Made by a program: the position numbers and the translations under genes
Notes under the pieces: generated by a model
The model's input: the letters and a program-made list of their open reading frames with translations, nothing else
What the model was told of the DNA's origin: nothing
Databases searched by the model: none
Shown: positions 1 to 7,037 of the stretch, piece by piece
Numbering within the stretch: the stretch's first letter is position 1
Layout: each line of letters begins with the position of its first letter
Source of the DNA: DASSUW01 sp036257565
GTDB taxonomy: Bacteria > Actinomycetota > Thermoleophilia > Solirubrobacterales > Solirubrobacteraceae
Direction of reading: 5' to 3'
Length of the DNA: 32,673 nucleotides
Assembly (NCBI GenBank): GCA_036257565.1
Contig: DATAFH010000036.1
Location: 1-32,673 of the forward strand

Positions 1-227
1 GCCCGATCGGCGAGGAGCAGTGGCGGCGAGCGCTATGGGTCTACGAGCAGCTCGGCATGCGCGGCGGGACGCATCAGCGCTCCGTCAAGCACCCCGACCT
101 CCCCATTGCCGCGGCCGCGGAGGCGGCCGACGTCGCGGTCCTGCACTACGACGAGGATTACGACCGGATCGCGGAGATCACGGGTCAGCCGACGCGCTGG
201 CTCGCGCCCGCGGGCAGCCTGCGCTGA
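1..227 (+). CDS. vapC: VapC-like PIN-domain ribonuclease toxin, C-terminal part
   Basis: The reading frame is open from base 3 and ends at a TGA at 225-227, so only the last 74 residues are present. The visible part contains HPDLPIAAAAEAADVAVLHY, then DEDYDRIAEITGQ and a terminal WLAPAGSLR. This matches the end of VapC toxins: an acidic-residue helix, a strand ending in H-x-D-x-D(Y)-D and a short tail. VapC proteins are Mg-dependent endoribonucleases, often cleaving tRNA, that are neutralised by a VapB antitoxin. The N-terminal catalytic Asp and the partner antitoxin would lie upstream of the window, so neither activity nor pairing can be judged here. A weak 5-bp hairpin (235-249) follows the stop codon. 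Confidence 0.75.
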   Translation, partial: PIGEEQWRRALWVYEQLGMRGGTHQRSVKHPDLPIAAAAEAADVAVLHYDEDYDRIAEITGQPTRWLAPAGSLR

Positions 228-265
228 GCGCAACCCGCCGGTTTGGCGGATCTCACCGGAGGCGT

Positions 266-271
266 TATCGT
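266..271 (+). promoter_or_regulatory. Putative -10 (TATCGT) of a leaderless gene
   Basis: TATCGT ends 6 bases before the GTG at 278, so transcription would begin at or next to the start codon. The same hexamer occurs at 4191-4196 before another gene. No good -35 is visible. Confidence 0.35.
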
Positions 272-277
272 CGCGTC

Positions 278-943
278 GTGACGGACGCGCAGGGCCCCTC
301 CGAGGACGGTGGACGGCGCAGCTGGCTTCCGCACTTCTCCCGCGCCGGCAAGTGGCTCGTCGCCACGGTGGCCACGGCAACGATCGGCGTTCTCGTCCCC
401 ACGGTCCTCGCCGGCTGGCTCGGCACGGGTGACGACGATGACGAGCAGGCCGCGACGCCGACCGCCAGCGCGACGGCGATCCCCTTCCCGCCCTCGCGCC
501 AGGTGAGCCAGGAGAAGATCGGGCTGTTCAACGTCGAGAGCGACGGCACCCCGCAGGGCGCGCAGGCCGCGTTCGGACCTCCCAGCGAGAGCACGTCCGA
601 GCGCCTCAGCTGCACCATGCGCTGGGAGGCGGACGGCGTGGAGGTCCGGTTCTATGACCTCGGCGGCGGCGACCCGTGCGTCGACGGCGACTTCTGCAGC
701 GCGACGATCTCCGGCCGCGAGTGGGCGACGACCAAGGGGCTGCAGATCGGCGAGTCGGCGCGCCGTGTGGAGGAGCTGTACCCCGATGCCGAGAAGATCC
801 AGGAGCCCGGCGTCGTGATCCGCTGGGTGCTCGAGGAGGGCGTCTCGCCGTGCGGCGTCGACGCCAAGGGCGGACTCGAGGCGAACAGCGGCGGAGGGCG
901 GATCTTCTCGCTCGAGGTGAGCTACGCCAAGGGCGGTGATTGA
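278..943 (+). CDS. Membrane-anchored hypothetical protein with extracytoplasmic domain
   Basis: This is a 221-residue protein of unknown function. I chose GTG at 278 because the open frame further upstream only shadows the VapC-like gene and a -10-like TATCGT sits just before it. A basic N-terminal stretch (residues 12-26, including RRSWLPHFSRAGKW) is followed by one hydrophobic segment at about 27-47. Next come an acidic GDDDDEQ patch, a Thr/Ala/Pro linker and a globular-looking domain of about 150 residues. That domain contains four cysteines (in SCTMRW, DPCVDGDFCSA and SPCGVD) that could form disulfides, consistent with a location outside the membrane. No catalytic motif is recognisable. 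The gene stands alone between the VapC end and the bfn promoter. Confidence 0.7.
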   Translation: MTDAQGPSEDGGRRSWLPHFSRAGKWLVATVATATIGVLVPTVLAGWLGTGDDDDEQAATPTASATAIPFPPSRQVSQEKIGLFNVESDGTPQGAQAAFGPPSESTSERLSCTMRWEADGVEVRFYDLGGGDPCVDGDFCSATISGREWATTKGLQIGESARRVEELYPDAEKIQEPGVVIRWVLEEGVSPCGVDAKGGLEANSGGGRIFSLEVSYAKGGD

Positions 944-1013
944 CCGCTGAACCACGTGTTTGAGCCCCTCGCGCGAGCGCGGGGAGCGCTTCCTGGCGGT
1001 GCCGACCGGCCGC

Positions 1014-1019
1014 TAGACT
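1014..1019 (+). promoter_or_regulatory. Putative -10 element TAGACT upstream of the BFN gene
   Basis: TAGACT, in the context CTAGACT, lies in the 114-base gap between the anchored orphan and the bifunctional nuclease gene. A start site near 1026 would leave a leader of about 32 bases, which contains a GGAG ribosome-binding site at 1047-1050. The best -35 candidate (TTCCTG, 990-995, 18-base spacer) is poor. The rest of the gap holds nothing else I recognise. Confidence 0.5.
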
Positions 1020-1057
1020 TCGGGCTCACGGCCCCCGGCCTTGATTGGAGTGCCTGA

Positions 1058-1546
1058 GTGCAGGAGATGGTCATCTACGGCGTGAGCTTCGACATGGTCG
1101 GCAAGCAGCCGATCGTGCTGCTCAAGGCTGTCGACACGAACAAGTTCCTGCCAATCTGGATCGGGCACCCGGAGGCGGCGGCGATCCTGATGAAGCTGCA
1201 GGGAGCGTCCACGCCGCGGCCGATGACGCACGACCTGCTGTTCGACATGCTGGGCGAGCTCGAGGTCGCCTGCTCCCGCGTGTCGGTCACCGAGCTGCGA
1301 GAGAACACCTTCTACGCGTCGATCACGCTGTCCGTGAACGGGCGCGAGGTGGACATCGACTCGCGGCCCTCGGACGCGCTGGCCCTCGCCGTGCGCTCCG
1401 GCGCGCCGATCTTCGCCGCCGAGGACGTGATCGCCGAGTCCGCGATCGAGTTCGAGCACGAGGTCGAGGACACCGAGGAGGTCGTGGACAAGTTCAAGGA
1501 GTTCCTCGACCAGGTCACGCCCGAGGACTTCAAGGGCGACCAGTAG
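1058..1546 (+). CDS. Bifunctional nuclease domain (DUF151/BFN) protein
   Basis: This 162-residue protein belongs to the bifunctional nuclease domain family (DUF151). Hallmarks are the N-terminal MVIYGVSFDMVGKQPIVLLK strand pair, the LPIWIGHPEAAAI segment, the TPRPMTHDLL motif, and FYASITLS followed by SRPSDALALAVR. The length is normal for the family. Bacterial members are usually described only as BFN-domain proteins, with nuclease activity reported for some relatives, so the exact cellular role is uncertain. The GTG start at 1058 is supported by GGAG 7 bases upstream and by the conserved start of the domain. The C-terminus is acidic. The last 17 coding bases overlap the 3' end of the convergent VOC gene on the other strand. 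Confidence 0.9.
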   Translation: MQEMVIYGVSFDMVGKQPIVLLKAVDTNKFLPIWIGHPEAAAILMKLQGASTPRPMTHDLLFDMLGELEVACSRVSVTELRENTFYASITLSVNGREVDIDSRPSDALALAVRSGAPIFAAEDVIAESAIEFEHEVEDTEEVVDKFKEFLDQVTPEDFKGDQ

Positions 1547-1895
1547 GCGCGTAGCGCCGGTGCAGGATCAGGACGTTCCCGTCCGGATCGAAGAAGAACC
1601 CCATGTGGCAGACGCCGGTGTCGACGGTGTCTCCCAGGAAGCGGACGCCGTGCGCCTCGAGCCGCTCCCGCGCGGCGGCCACGTCGGCCACGCGTAACGC
1701 GATGCCGGCGGTGTTCGCCGTGAACGCGACCCCTTCCGCCTCCGGTTCCCAGAGCGCCAGCGTGACGTTGCCGGTCTCGAACTCGTCCGCGCCCTGACCC
1801 GGCGGGAGCCCGATCACCTCGCCGTAGAAGCGGCGCGCCACGCCCGCATCCCGGGTCGGGACGGAGACGAAGTCGACCTGCTCGACGCCGATCAT
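1530..1895 (-). CDS. VOC/glyoxalase superfamily protein
   Basis: This 121-residue protein has a single vicinal-oxygen-chelate fold, with two beta-alpha-beta-beta-beta repeats. The first contains VDFVSVPTRDAGVARRFYGE; the second contains IALRVADVAAARERLEAHGV and ends in MGFFFDPDGNVLILHRRY. Candidate metal ligands are sparse: GFFFDPDGN and the nearby H in VCHMGF are typical, but the first-half His/Glu ligands are not obvious. It could be a lyase, a dioxygenase-like enzyme or a binding protein. The ATG at 1895 overlaps the ddl stop (ATGA), so it is translationally coupled as the third gene of the aminotransferase-ddl-VOC operon. Its 3' end overlaps the convergent BFN gene by 17 bases. Confidence 0.85.
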   Translation of the reverse strand: MIGVEQVDFVSVPTRDAGVARRFYGEVIGLPPGQGADEFETGNVTLALWEPEAEGVAFTANTAGIALRVADVAAARERLEAHGVRFLGDTVDTGVCHMGFFFDPDGNVLILHRRYAPTGRP

Positions 1896-2842
1896 GCGGG
1901 TACGCGCGCGACGGCCAGGCCGACGATGCGCGCGATCAGCTCCTCGAACGGAAGCCCCGCGGCCTCGGCCGCCAAGGGCAGGAGCGACGTGTCGGTCAGT
2001 CCCGGGATCGCGTTGGCCTCGAGGAGATACAGCTCGCCCGTGGCCTCCTCGAGCATGAGGTCGATGCGGGCGAAGCCCGCGCAGCCGAGCGTTGCGTACG
2101 CCGCGAGCGCCAGCTCCTGCGCGCGCGCTGTGGCCGCCGGGCCGATCTCGGCCGGGCACGTGAACGTCGTACGCCCGATCTCGTAGCGGGCCTCGAAGTC
2201 GTAGAAATCCTCCTCGTTGGGGACGGCCTCGACGACCGGGAGCGCCTCCGCCCCGTCCGGACCGTCGATCACCGACACGGCCAGGTCGCGCCCGGATACG
2301 TGGCGCTCGAGCAGCACCTTGGTGTCGTAGGAGAAGGCGGCGACGATCGCCCCCGGCACGTCCTCGGCCCGCTGGGCGAACTTGATGCCGAGCGCCGAGC
2401 CCTGGCTGGCCGGCTTGACGACGATCGGGAAGTCGAGCCGCTCCTCGATCGTGGGGAGCGCGCGAGCGGCGCCCAGCTCCTCGAAGGCGGCCTGGCTGAA
2501 CGCGTAGAACTCGGGCGTCGGCAGGCCGGCGTCCTGCAGCGCGTGCTTGGACAGCACCTTGTCCATGCAGCGGATGCACGCCGAAGGCCCCGAGGCCGTG
2601 TACGGCACGCCGACGAGCTCGAGCAGCTCCTGCACGGTGCCGTCCTCCCCGCCGCGCCCATGGAGAGCGACGAACGCGACATCCGGCCGGATGTCGCGCA
2701 GCCGGTCGACGAGGTCGGCGCCGACGTCGATCGCGAGCACCTCGTGACCGAGCCGGTGCAGCGCGTCCTCCACCCGGGCGCCCGAGCGCACGGAGACCTG
2801 CCGCTCGAGCGAGCGGCCCCCCTTGAGCACGGCGACCCTCAT
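1892..2842 (-). CDS. ddl: D-alanine--D-alanine ligase family protein
   Basis: This 316-residue ATP-grasp ligase has the usual Ddl length. It shows the N-terminal GGRSLERQVSVRSG motif, ALHGRGGEDGTVQELLEL, the DKVLSKHALQDAGLPTP lid region, FPIVVKPASQGSALGI (ATP-binding Lys) and the C-terminal LLEANAIPGLTDTSLLP signature. The family joins two D-alanines for peptidoglycan precursors in the cytoplasm. The signature is slightly divergent: NAIPGLT where most Ddl proteins have NTxPGMT, and ARIDLM before it. A D-Ala-D-X or other dipeptide specificity therefore cannot be excluded. The ATG at 2842 overlaps the aminotransferase stop codon by four bases, and its own stop overlaps the VOC start. Being second in an operon led by an aminotransferase, rather than among mur genes, is unusual. 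Confidence 0.85.
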   Translation of the reverse strand: MRVAVLKGGRSLERQVSVRSGARVEDALHRLGHEVLAIDVGADLVDRLRDIRPDVAFVALHGRGGEDGTVQELLELVGVPYTASGPSACIRCMDKVLSKHALQDAGLPTPEFYAFSQAAFEELGAARALPTIEERLDFPIVVKPASQGSALGIKFAQRAEDVPGAIVAAFSYDTKVLLERHVSGRDLAVSVIDGPDGAEALPVVEAVPNEEDFYDFEARYEIGRTTFTCPAEIGPAATARAQELALAAYATLGCAGFARIDLMLEEATGELYLLEANAIPGLTDTSLLPLAAEAAGLPFEELIARIVGLAVARVPA

Positions 2843-4182
2843 CCCGCCCGCCGCCGGAACTCGACGACGTTGGGGGTATCGGAGGCAGGCTCGGCGCGGG
2901 GAGGAGCCGGCGGGCGCCCGGTCAGCGTGGAGTAGAGCGCCACCTGCTCGCGCACGACCTTGCCGATGCGCCGCACCCCCTCGCGGATCTCGTCCTCGGA
3001 CACCCCCGAGAAGTTGAGGCGCATCTCCGAGCCGCCGCGGCCGTCCAGGTACGCGGCCCGTCCGGGGACGAAGGCGACGTTCTCGCGCAGCGCCCGGGCC
3101 AGCAGGTCGGTCGTGTCGATGTAGTCCGGGAGCCTGGCCCAGATGAACAGCCCGCCGTCCGGGTGCGTCCACGTCGCCTCGTGCGGCAGGTGCTCGGCGA
3201 GCGCGTCGAGCATCACGTCGCGGCGCGTCCGGTAGAGCTCGACGAGCGTGCGGAGATAGGCCCGCCAGTCGCGCTCGGCGAAGTAGGTGGCGACGAACTG
3301 CTGCGAGAGCGTCGAGGAGCACAGGTCGACGCCGCCCTTGCCGAGGTTGAGCTTCTCGAGCACCGGCCGCGGCGCCGCCGCCCACCCCAGCCGCAGGCCC
3401 GGCGAGAGGATCTTGGAGAACGTGCCGAGGTAGATCACGTACTCGGCGCCGTCGAGCGCGTACAGCGTGGGCAGCGGCTCGCCCTCGTAGCGCAGCAGGC
3501 CGTACGGGTTGTCCTCGAGCACGAGCAGCTCCCGCTCGTTGGCGATCCGCACGAGCTCCTGACGGCGCTCCATCGCCAGCGTGACCCCCGCCGGGTTCTG
3601 GAACGACGGCACCGTGTAGATGAACTTGGGAACCCGGCCCTCGCGGTCGAGCCGCTCGAGCTCGGCGACGAGGACGTCGGTTCGCATCCCGTGATCGTCC
3701 ATCTCGATCTGCACGACGTCGGCCTGGTAGGAGATGAACACCGGGACCGCGCCCGGGTACGTCGGCGCCTCGGCGACTACGACGTCGCCGGGATCGATCA
3801 GCGTCTTGCACACGAGGTCGATGACCTGCTGGCCGCCCGTGGTCACGAGCAGGTCCTCCGGCTCGACCTCCATCCCCTCGGCGCCCATCACCGTCGCGAT
3901 GCAGTCCTTGACCTCGTCGAGGCCTTCGGTCGGCCCGTACTGGAGCGCGCGGGCCGAGGCGTCGACCGCCACCCGCGCCATCAGCGCCGCGAAGTCCTCG
4001 GCCGGGAAGGTCGAGGTGTCCGGCAGCCCGCCGGCCAGCGAGATGATCTCGGGCCGCGCGGTGACCGCCATGAGGTCCCGCATGGCCGAGGACTTCATCG
4101 CCTGGGTGCGCTGCGAGAACAGCCCGGCGTAGCGCTCGAGGTCGCGCGCGCCCGAGCGCCTCGGTGTCTCGTCTCGCCCCAT
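2839..4182 (-). CDS. PLP-dependent aminotransferase, class I/II (2-aminoadipate/MocR-like type)
   Basis: This 447-residue fold-type I aminotransferase lacks a regulatory HTH domain. Features visible in order are SLAGGLPDTSTFPAEDF, LQYGPTEGLDEVKD, VTTGGQQVIDLVCKTLIDPG, EAPTYPGAVPVF, FIYTVPSFQNPAGVTL, LVLEDNPYGLLRYEG and YLGTFSKILSPGLRLGWAAA. The Lys in TFSKILSPGLR is the expected Schiff-base lysine. Relatives transfer amino groups from aromatic, branched or 2-aminoadipate-type amino acids to 2-oxoglutarate; the substrate here is unknown. I prefer ATG at 4182 over the in-frame ATG at 4209, because 4209 would overlap the divergent gene and a GATAGC -10 sits 6 bases before 4182. It leads the aminotransferase-ddl-VOC operon. 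Confidence 0.88.
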   Translation of the reverse strand: MGRDETPRRSGARDLERYAGLFSQRTQAMKSSAMRDLMAVTARPEIISLAGGLPDTSTFPAEDFAALMARVAVDASARALQYGPTEGLDEVKDCIATVMGAEGMEVEPEDLLVTTGGQQVIDLVCKTLIDPGDVVVAEAPTYPGAVPVFISYQADVVQIEMDDHGMRTDVLVAELERLDREGRVPKFIYTVPSFQNPAGVTLAMERRQELVRIANERELLVLEDNPYGLLRYEGEPLPTLYALDGAEYVIYLGTFSKILSPGLRLGWAAAPRPVLEKLNLGKGGVDLCSSTLSQQFVATYFAERDWRAYLRTLVELYRTRRDVMLDALAEHLPHEATWTHPDGGLFIWARLPDYIDTTDLLARALRENVAFVPGRAAYLDGRGGSEMRLNFSGVSEDEIREGVRRIGKVVREQVALYSTLTGRPPAPPRAEPASDTPNVVEFRRRAG

Positions 4183-4207
4183 CCGCCCGCTATCGTCGCA
4201 CGCCCTC
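4183..4207. promoter_or_regulatory. 25-base divergent promoter region
   Basis: Only 25 bases separate the start codons at 4182 (minus) and 4208 (plus). TATCGT (4191-4196) would serve the plus gene, with a leader of about five bases. On the other strand GATAGC (4194-4189) ends 6 bases before the minus ATG. The two -10 boxes overlap, so the promoters probably compete. Confidence 0.35.
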
Positions 4208-4792
4208 ATGGAGTTCGTCCTGGATCTGCTTCAGGGAGCCGGGATCGCCGCTGCGATCGGCATCCGCCCGTTCCTGCCGGTCCTGCTGGCCGGGGCGCTC
4301 GCCGCGGCCAACGTCGGCCTGGACTTCGACGGGACGTCTTTCGCCTTCCTCGAGCAATGGCCTTTCCTGCTCGGGATCCTCGTGCTCGTCGCGGTGATCG
4401 ACATGGTGCTCCGCCGGCGTGCCGATCTCGACGTCCCGCCGTACATGTGGCTGCTGCTCGCGATCGCCGTCACGCTCGGTGCGCTGGAGGCGGCGGGGTC
4501 GCTCGCCGACCACGATCACCCCGTGCTCGCCGGCGTCGTCGTGGGCATCGCGGCCGCCGCCCTGGGCTTCTTCGCGACCCGCTCGCTGTTCGGCCGCGTC
4601 CGGCGCCGGCTCGACCCCGAGGCCCAGGCGGCGCTCCCGATCTACGGCGAGGGCGCGGCGCTGCTCGCGGCCGGGGCGTCGATCCTCTTCCCGCCGCTCG
4701 CGATCCTCGTCATCGCCGGCCTCGCCTGGCTGCTCGCCGGTGGCCGCCGGCGTGAGGGCGAGAAGTACGCGGGCCTGCGGATCCTGCGGTGA
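4208..4792 (+). CDS. DUF4126-like polytopic membrane protein
   Basis: This 194-residue hydrophobic protein has about five to six predicted membrane segments: GAGIAAAIGIRPFLPVLLAG near the start, FLLGILVLVAVIDMVL, MWLLLAIAVTLGALEAAG, a long stretch from HPVLAGVVVGIAAAALGFFA, and a final pair around ALLAAGASILFPPLAILVIAGLAWLLAGG. The pattern resembles DUF4126 family proteins, whose function is unknown. A short acidic/His patch (SLADHDHPVLAG) precedes the fourth segment. The TGA at 4790-4792 overlaps the GTG start of the downstream phosphodiesterase (GTGA), indicating translational coupling. The C-terminus, RRREGEKYAGLRILR, is basic and likely cytoplasmic. Confidence 0.75.
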   Translation: MEFVLDLLQGAGIAAAIGIRPFLPVLLAGALAAANVGLDFDGTSFAFLEQWPFLLGILVLVAVIDMVLRRRADLDVPPYMWLLLAIAVTLGALEAAGSLADHDHPVLAGVVVGIAAAALGFFATRSLFGRVRRRLDPEAQAALPIYGEGAALLAAGASILFPPLAILVIAGLAWLLAGGRRREGEKYAGLRILR

Positions 4793-6258
4793 AGAAGCTC
4801 GTACTCGTCGTCATCGACGCCATGAAGCCCGCGATGCTCGAGCGGGCGGTCACGGCCGGCCGCGCGCCGATGCTCAAGCTCCTGCTCGAGCGCGGCCAGC
4901 ACGTGGACGACTGCGTGGCTGCCTTTCCGTCGGTCACGCCGGTGTGCGCCGCGTCGATCGCGACGGGCACGGCTCCCGACCAGCACGAGATCCCGGCCAT
5001 GAACTGGTACCACCGCGGCGAGGGCCGCTACGTCGAGTACGGGACGAGCTTCCGGGCCTCGCAGGCCTTCGGGCTCAAGCAGTCGCTCACCGACACGATC
5101 TACAACATGAACCTCGAGCACCTCTCGCGGGACGTCCGCACGGTGTTCGAGCGGCTCGACGACGCGAGCGTCCGGACCGCCGGCACCACGTACCTCATGT
5201 ACCGCGGCCGCCACCGCCACGAGGTCTCCGGCGACACGGCGCTCACGCGCATCGCCGGCACGATCTTCCGCCATGCGGTCTACGGCCCGCGCGAGCTGTT
5301 CTACGCGGACATCTTTGCCTCGCGCCGCACGCCGTGCCGCTCCCAGCTCGGGCTGCCCGGCGTCCGCGACCAGCACTCGGGCTGCGTCGGCGAGTACCTC
5401 GTCGAGCACGACCTGTTCGACTTCCTGCTCTTCTCGCTGCCCGACAACGACACCCACTCGCACAAGAACGGGCCGTTCGCGCAGGTCGACTCGCTGGCGG
5501 GCGCCGACCGCCAGCTCGAGCGGCTGATGGATGCCGCCGGCGGCCCCGACGAGTTCCTCGAGGACCACGCGGTCATCGTCTGCTCGGACCACTCGCAGTC
5601 CCGGGTCGAGGAGGAGATCGACCTGTTCGCGGCGCTCGACGAGTTCGGGATGCTGCCCGCCTCGCGCGCGCGGAACGAGGAGTCGGAGGTGGCGGTGTGC
5701 CCGAACTCGCGCGCGGCGATGGTCTACGCGCTCGACCGCGACCGCCGCCGCGCGCTCGTGCCGCGCATCGAGCGCGCGCTGCTCGACGTCGAGGGCGTCG
5801 ATCTCATACTACGTATGACGGACCACCCGGACGGCGAGGCGATGATCCGCGGCCGACGCGACGGGGAGCTGTGCGAGCTGCGGTTCATGCCGGGCGGCGA
5901 CCTCCAGGATCTGCGCGGCGAGCCCTGGCACCTGGAGGGCGACCTCGAGCTGCTCGCCCTCCAGGCCCGCGACGGCCAGGTGGCCAGTGCCACGTACCCG
6001 GACGCGCTCGGCCGCGCCTGGTCGGCGCTGCGTGCGCGCACGGCGGGGGAGGTCCTGCTCTCGGCGGCTCCTGGCTACGAGTTCCTGGACTGGGGTGGCG
6101 CCCACCACGTCGGCGGTGGCTCGCACGGCTCGCTGCACGCCAACGACTCGCTCGGCTCGCTGATCTGGTGCGGCACCGGCCCGGAGTCGGCGGAGGCGCG
6201 CGAGCAGTGGTCGCTGAGGGACATCGTCCCGATGATCTACGAGCACTACGGGCTCTAG
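4789..6258 (+). CDS. Alkaline phosphatase superfamily protein (type I phosphodiesterase/nucleotide pyrophosphatase)
   Basis: This 489-residue enzyme of the alkaline phosphatase superfamily begins with the metal-binding strand LVLVVIDAMKPAML (D10), followed by FPSVTPVCAASIATG with T50 as candidate nucleophile. Further ligands fit LPDNDTHSHKNGP (Asp and His), VIVCSDHSQS (Asp-His pair) and GGSHGSLHANDSLGSL near the C-terminus. Relatives hydrolyse phosphodiester or phosphomonoester bonds of nucleotides, lipid headgroups or phosphonoacetate. No signal peptide is visible, so it is probably cytoplasmic. The GTG start is coupled to the DUF4126-like gene, and the pair may act together on a membrane-associated substrate. 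Its TAG stop overlaps the convergent ymdB stop. Confidence 0.85.
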   Translation: MKKLVLVVIDAMKPAMLERAVTAGRAPMLKLLLERGQHVDDCVAAFPSVTPVCAASIATGTAPDQHEIPAMNWYHRGEGRYVEYGTSFRASQAFGLKQSLTDTIYNMNLEHLSRDVRTVFERLDDASVRTAGTTYLMYRGRHRHEVSGDTALTRIAGTIFRHAVYGPRELFYADIFASRRTPCRSQLGLPGVRDQHSGCVGEYLVEHDLFDFLLFSLPDNDTHSHKNGPFAQVDSLAGADRQLERLMDAAGGPDEFLEDHAVIVCSDHSQSRVEEEIDLFAALDEFGMLPASRARNEESEVAVCPNSRAAMVYALDRDRRRALVPRIERALLDVEGVDLILRMTDHPDGEAMIRGRRDGELCELRFMPGGDLQDLRGEPWHLEGDLELLALQARDGQVASATYPDALGRAWSALRARTAGEVLLSAAPGYEFLDWGGAHHVGGGSHGSLHANDSLGSLIWCGTGPESAEAREQWSLRDIVPMIYEHYGL

Positions 6259-7028
6259 GCGGGGCGTAGGACCTGCTCGATCGACTCCGCGCGCCCGCCG
6301 GCGGCGCGGATGAGCACGGCGTTGAGCCACGGGTCCTCGTCGGCGGCGTCGTAGCGCTGCGGCATGTGGCTGCGCATGACAGCGATCGACTGCTCGCGCC
6401 GCACGCCGATCACCCCGCCGCGCGCGCCGGTCATGCCCACGTCGGTGATGTACGCGGTCCCGCCGGGGAGCACGCGCGCGTCGGCCGTCGGGACGTGGGT
6501 GTGGGTGCCGACCACGGCGGTCACGCGGCCGTCCAGGTGCCAGCCCATCGCGACCTTCTCGCTCGTCGCCTCGGCGTGCATGTCGACGAGCACGAGGTCG
6601 GCGTCGCGCACCTCGCGCAGGGCGTCGTCGACGGCGACGAGCGCCGGGCTGCCTGCCTGCATGTAGAGGTTGCCGCTCATGTTCACCACGCCCAGCGCCG
6701 TCCCGTCGCGCTCGACGACCGTCGTGCCGTGGCCGGGCTGGGTGGGCAGGAAGTTGGCCGGCCGGAGGATGTTCGGCTCCTGGTCGAGGTAGGGCCAGAC
6801 CTCGCGATGTCGGTAGGTGTGGTTGCCGAGCGTGATCACGTCGACGCCGGCGCGGAACAGCTCGTCGGCCTCCTTCGGCGTGATGCCGATCCCGCCGGCC
6901 GCGTTCTCGCCGTTGGCGACCACGAAGTCGAGACTCAGCTCTGCGCGCAGCTCGGGCAGCAGGTCGCGGACGACGCGGCGACCCGCCCGGGCGACGACGT
7001 CGCCTATGAACAGGATGGCTCGGGCCAT
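6255..7028 (-). CDS. ymdB: YmdB-family metallophosphoesterase (TIGR00282-type)
   Basis: This 257-residue calcineurin-like protein has the canonical YmdB motifs: LFIGDVVARAGRRVVRDLLP, FVVANGENAAGGIGIT, DVITLGNHTYRH (dimetal centre), VDMHAEATSEK, VVGTHTHVPTADARVLPGG and YITDVGMTG. Characterised relatives hydrolyse 2',3'-cyclic nucleotides and affect biofilm or sporulation decisions. The ATG at 7028 matches the conserved N-terminus (M-A-R-A-I-L-F-I-G-D). A GGGGAAAG stretch on the minus strand lies just upstream and could act as a ribosome-binding site. The start codon is only 9 bases from that of the divergent AI-2E-family gene. The 3' end shares two bases with the convergent phosphodiesterase stop codon. 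Confidence 0.92.
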   Translation of the reverse strand: MARAILFIGDVVARAGRRVVRDLLPELRAELSLDFVVANGENAAGGIGITPKEADELFRAGVDVITLGNHTYRHREVWPYLDQEPNILRPANFLPTQPGHGTTVVERDGTALGVVNMSGNLYMQAGSPALVAVDDALREVRDADLVLVDMHAEATSEKVAMGWHLDGRVTAVVGTHTHVPTADARVLPGGTAYITDVGMTGARGGVIGVRREQSIAVMRSHMPQRYDAADEDPWLNAVLIRAAGGRAESIEQVLRPA

Positions 7029-7037
7029 ACTTTCCCC
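7026..7037 (+). promoter_or_regulatory. Putative -10 (CATACT) of a leaderless transporter gene
   Basis: CATACT at 7026-7031 ends 6 bases before the ATG at 7038, the same spacing as other leaderless candidates here. It contains the reverse-complement start codon of ymdB, so the promoter of one gene lies within the first codon of the other. Confidence 0.35.

Noticed and set aside
20..277. N-terminal extension of the anchored orphan running through the VapC region
   Set aside because: It is a shadow frame of the PIN-domain reading; GTG 278 follows a -10-like box and starts just before the real membrane anchor.
1892..2842. Van-type resistance ligase (VanA/VanB)
   Set aside because: No vanH, vanX, vanR or vanS neighbours; the sequence fits ordinary Ddl better.
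4183..4209. Aminotransferase start at the upstream ATG 4209
   Set aside because: It would overlap the divergent gene's start codon and add a non-conserved nine-residue lead; ATG 4182 has a better promoter context.
4419..6269. Very long plus-strand frame over the phosphodiesterase gene
   Set aside because: Arg/Pro/Ala-rich shadow translation of a GC-rich gene; the 4789 frame has all family motifs.
6366..7037. Plus-strand extension of the AI-2E protein across ymdB
   Set aside because: The translation is low-complexity and antisense to a complete, motif-rich ymdB gene.
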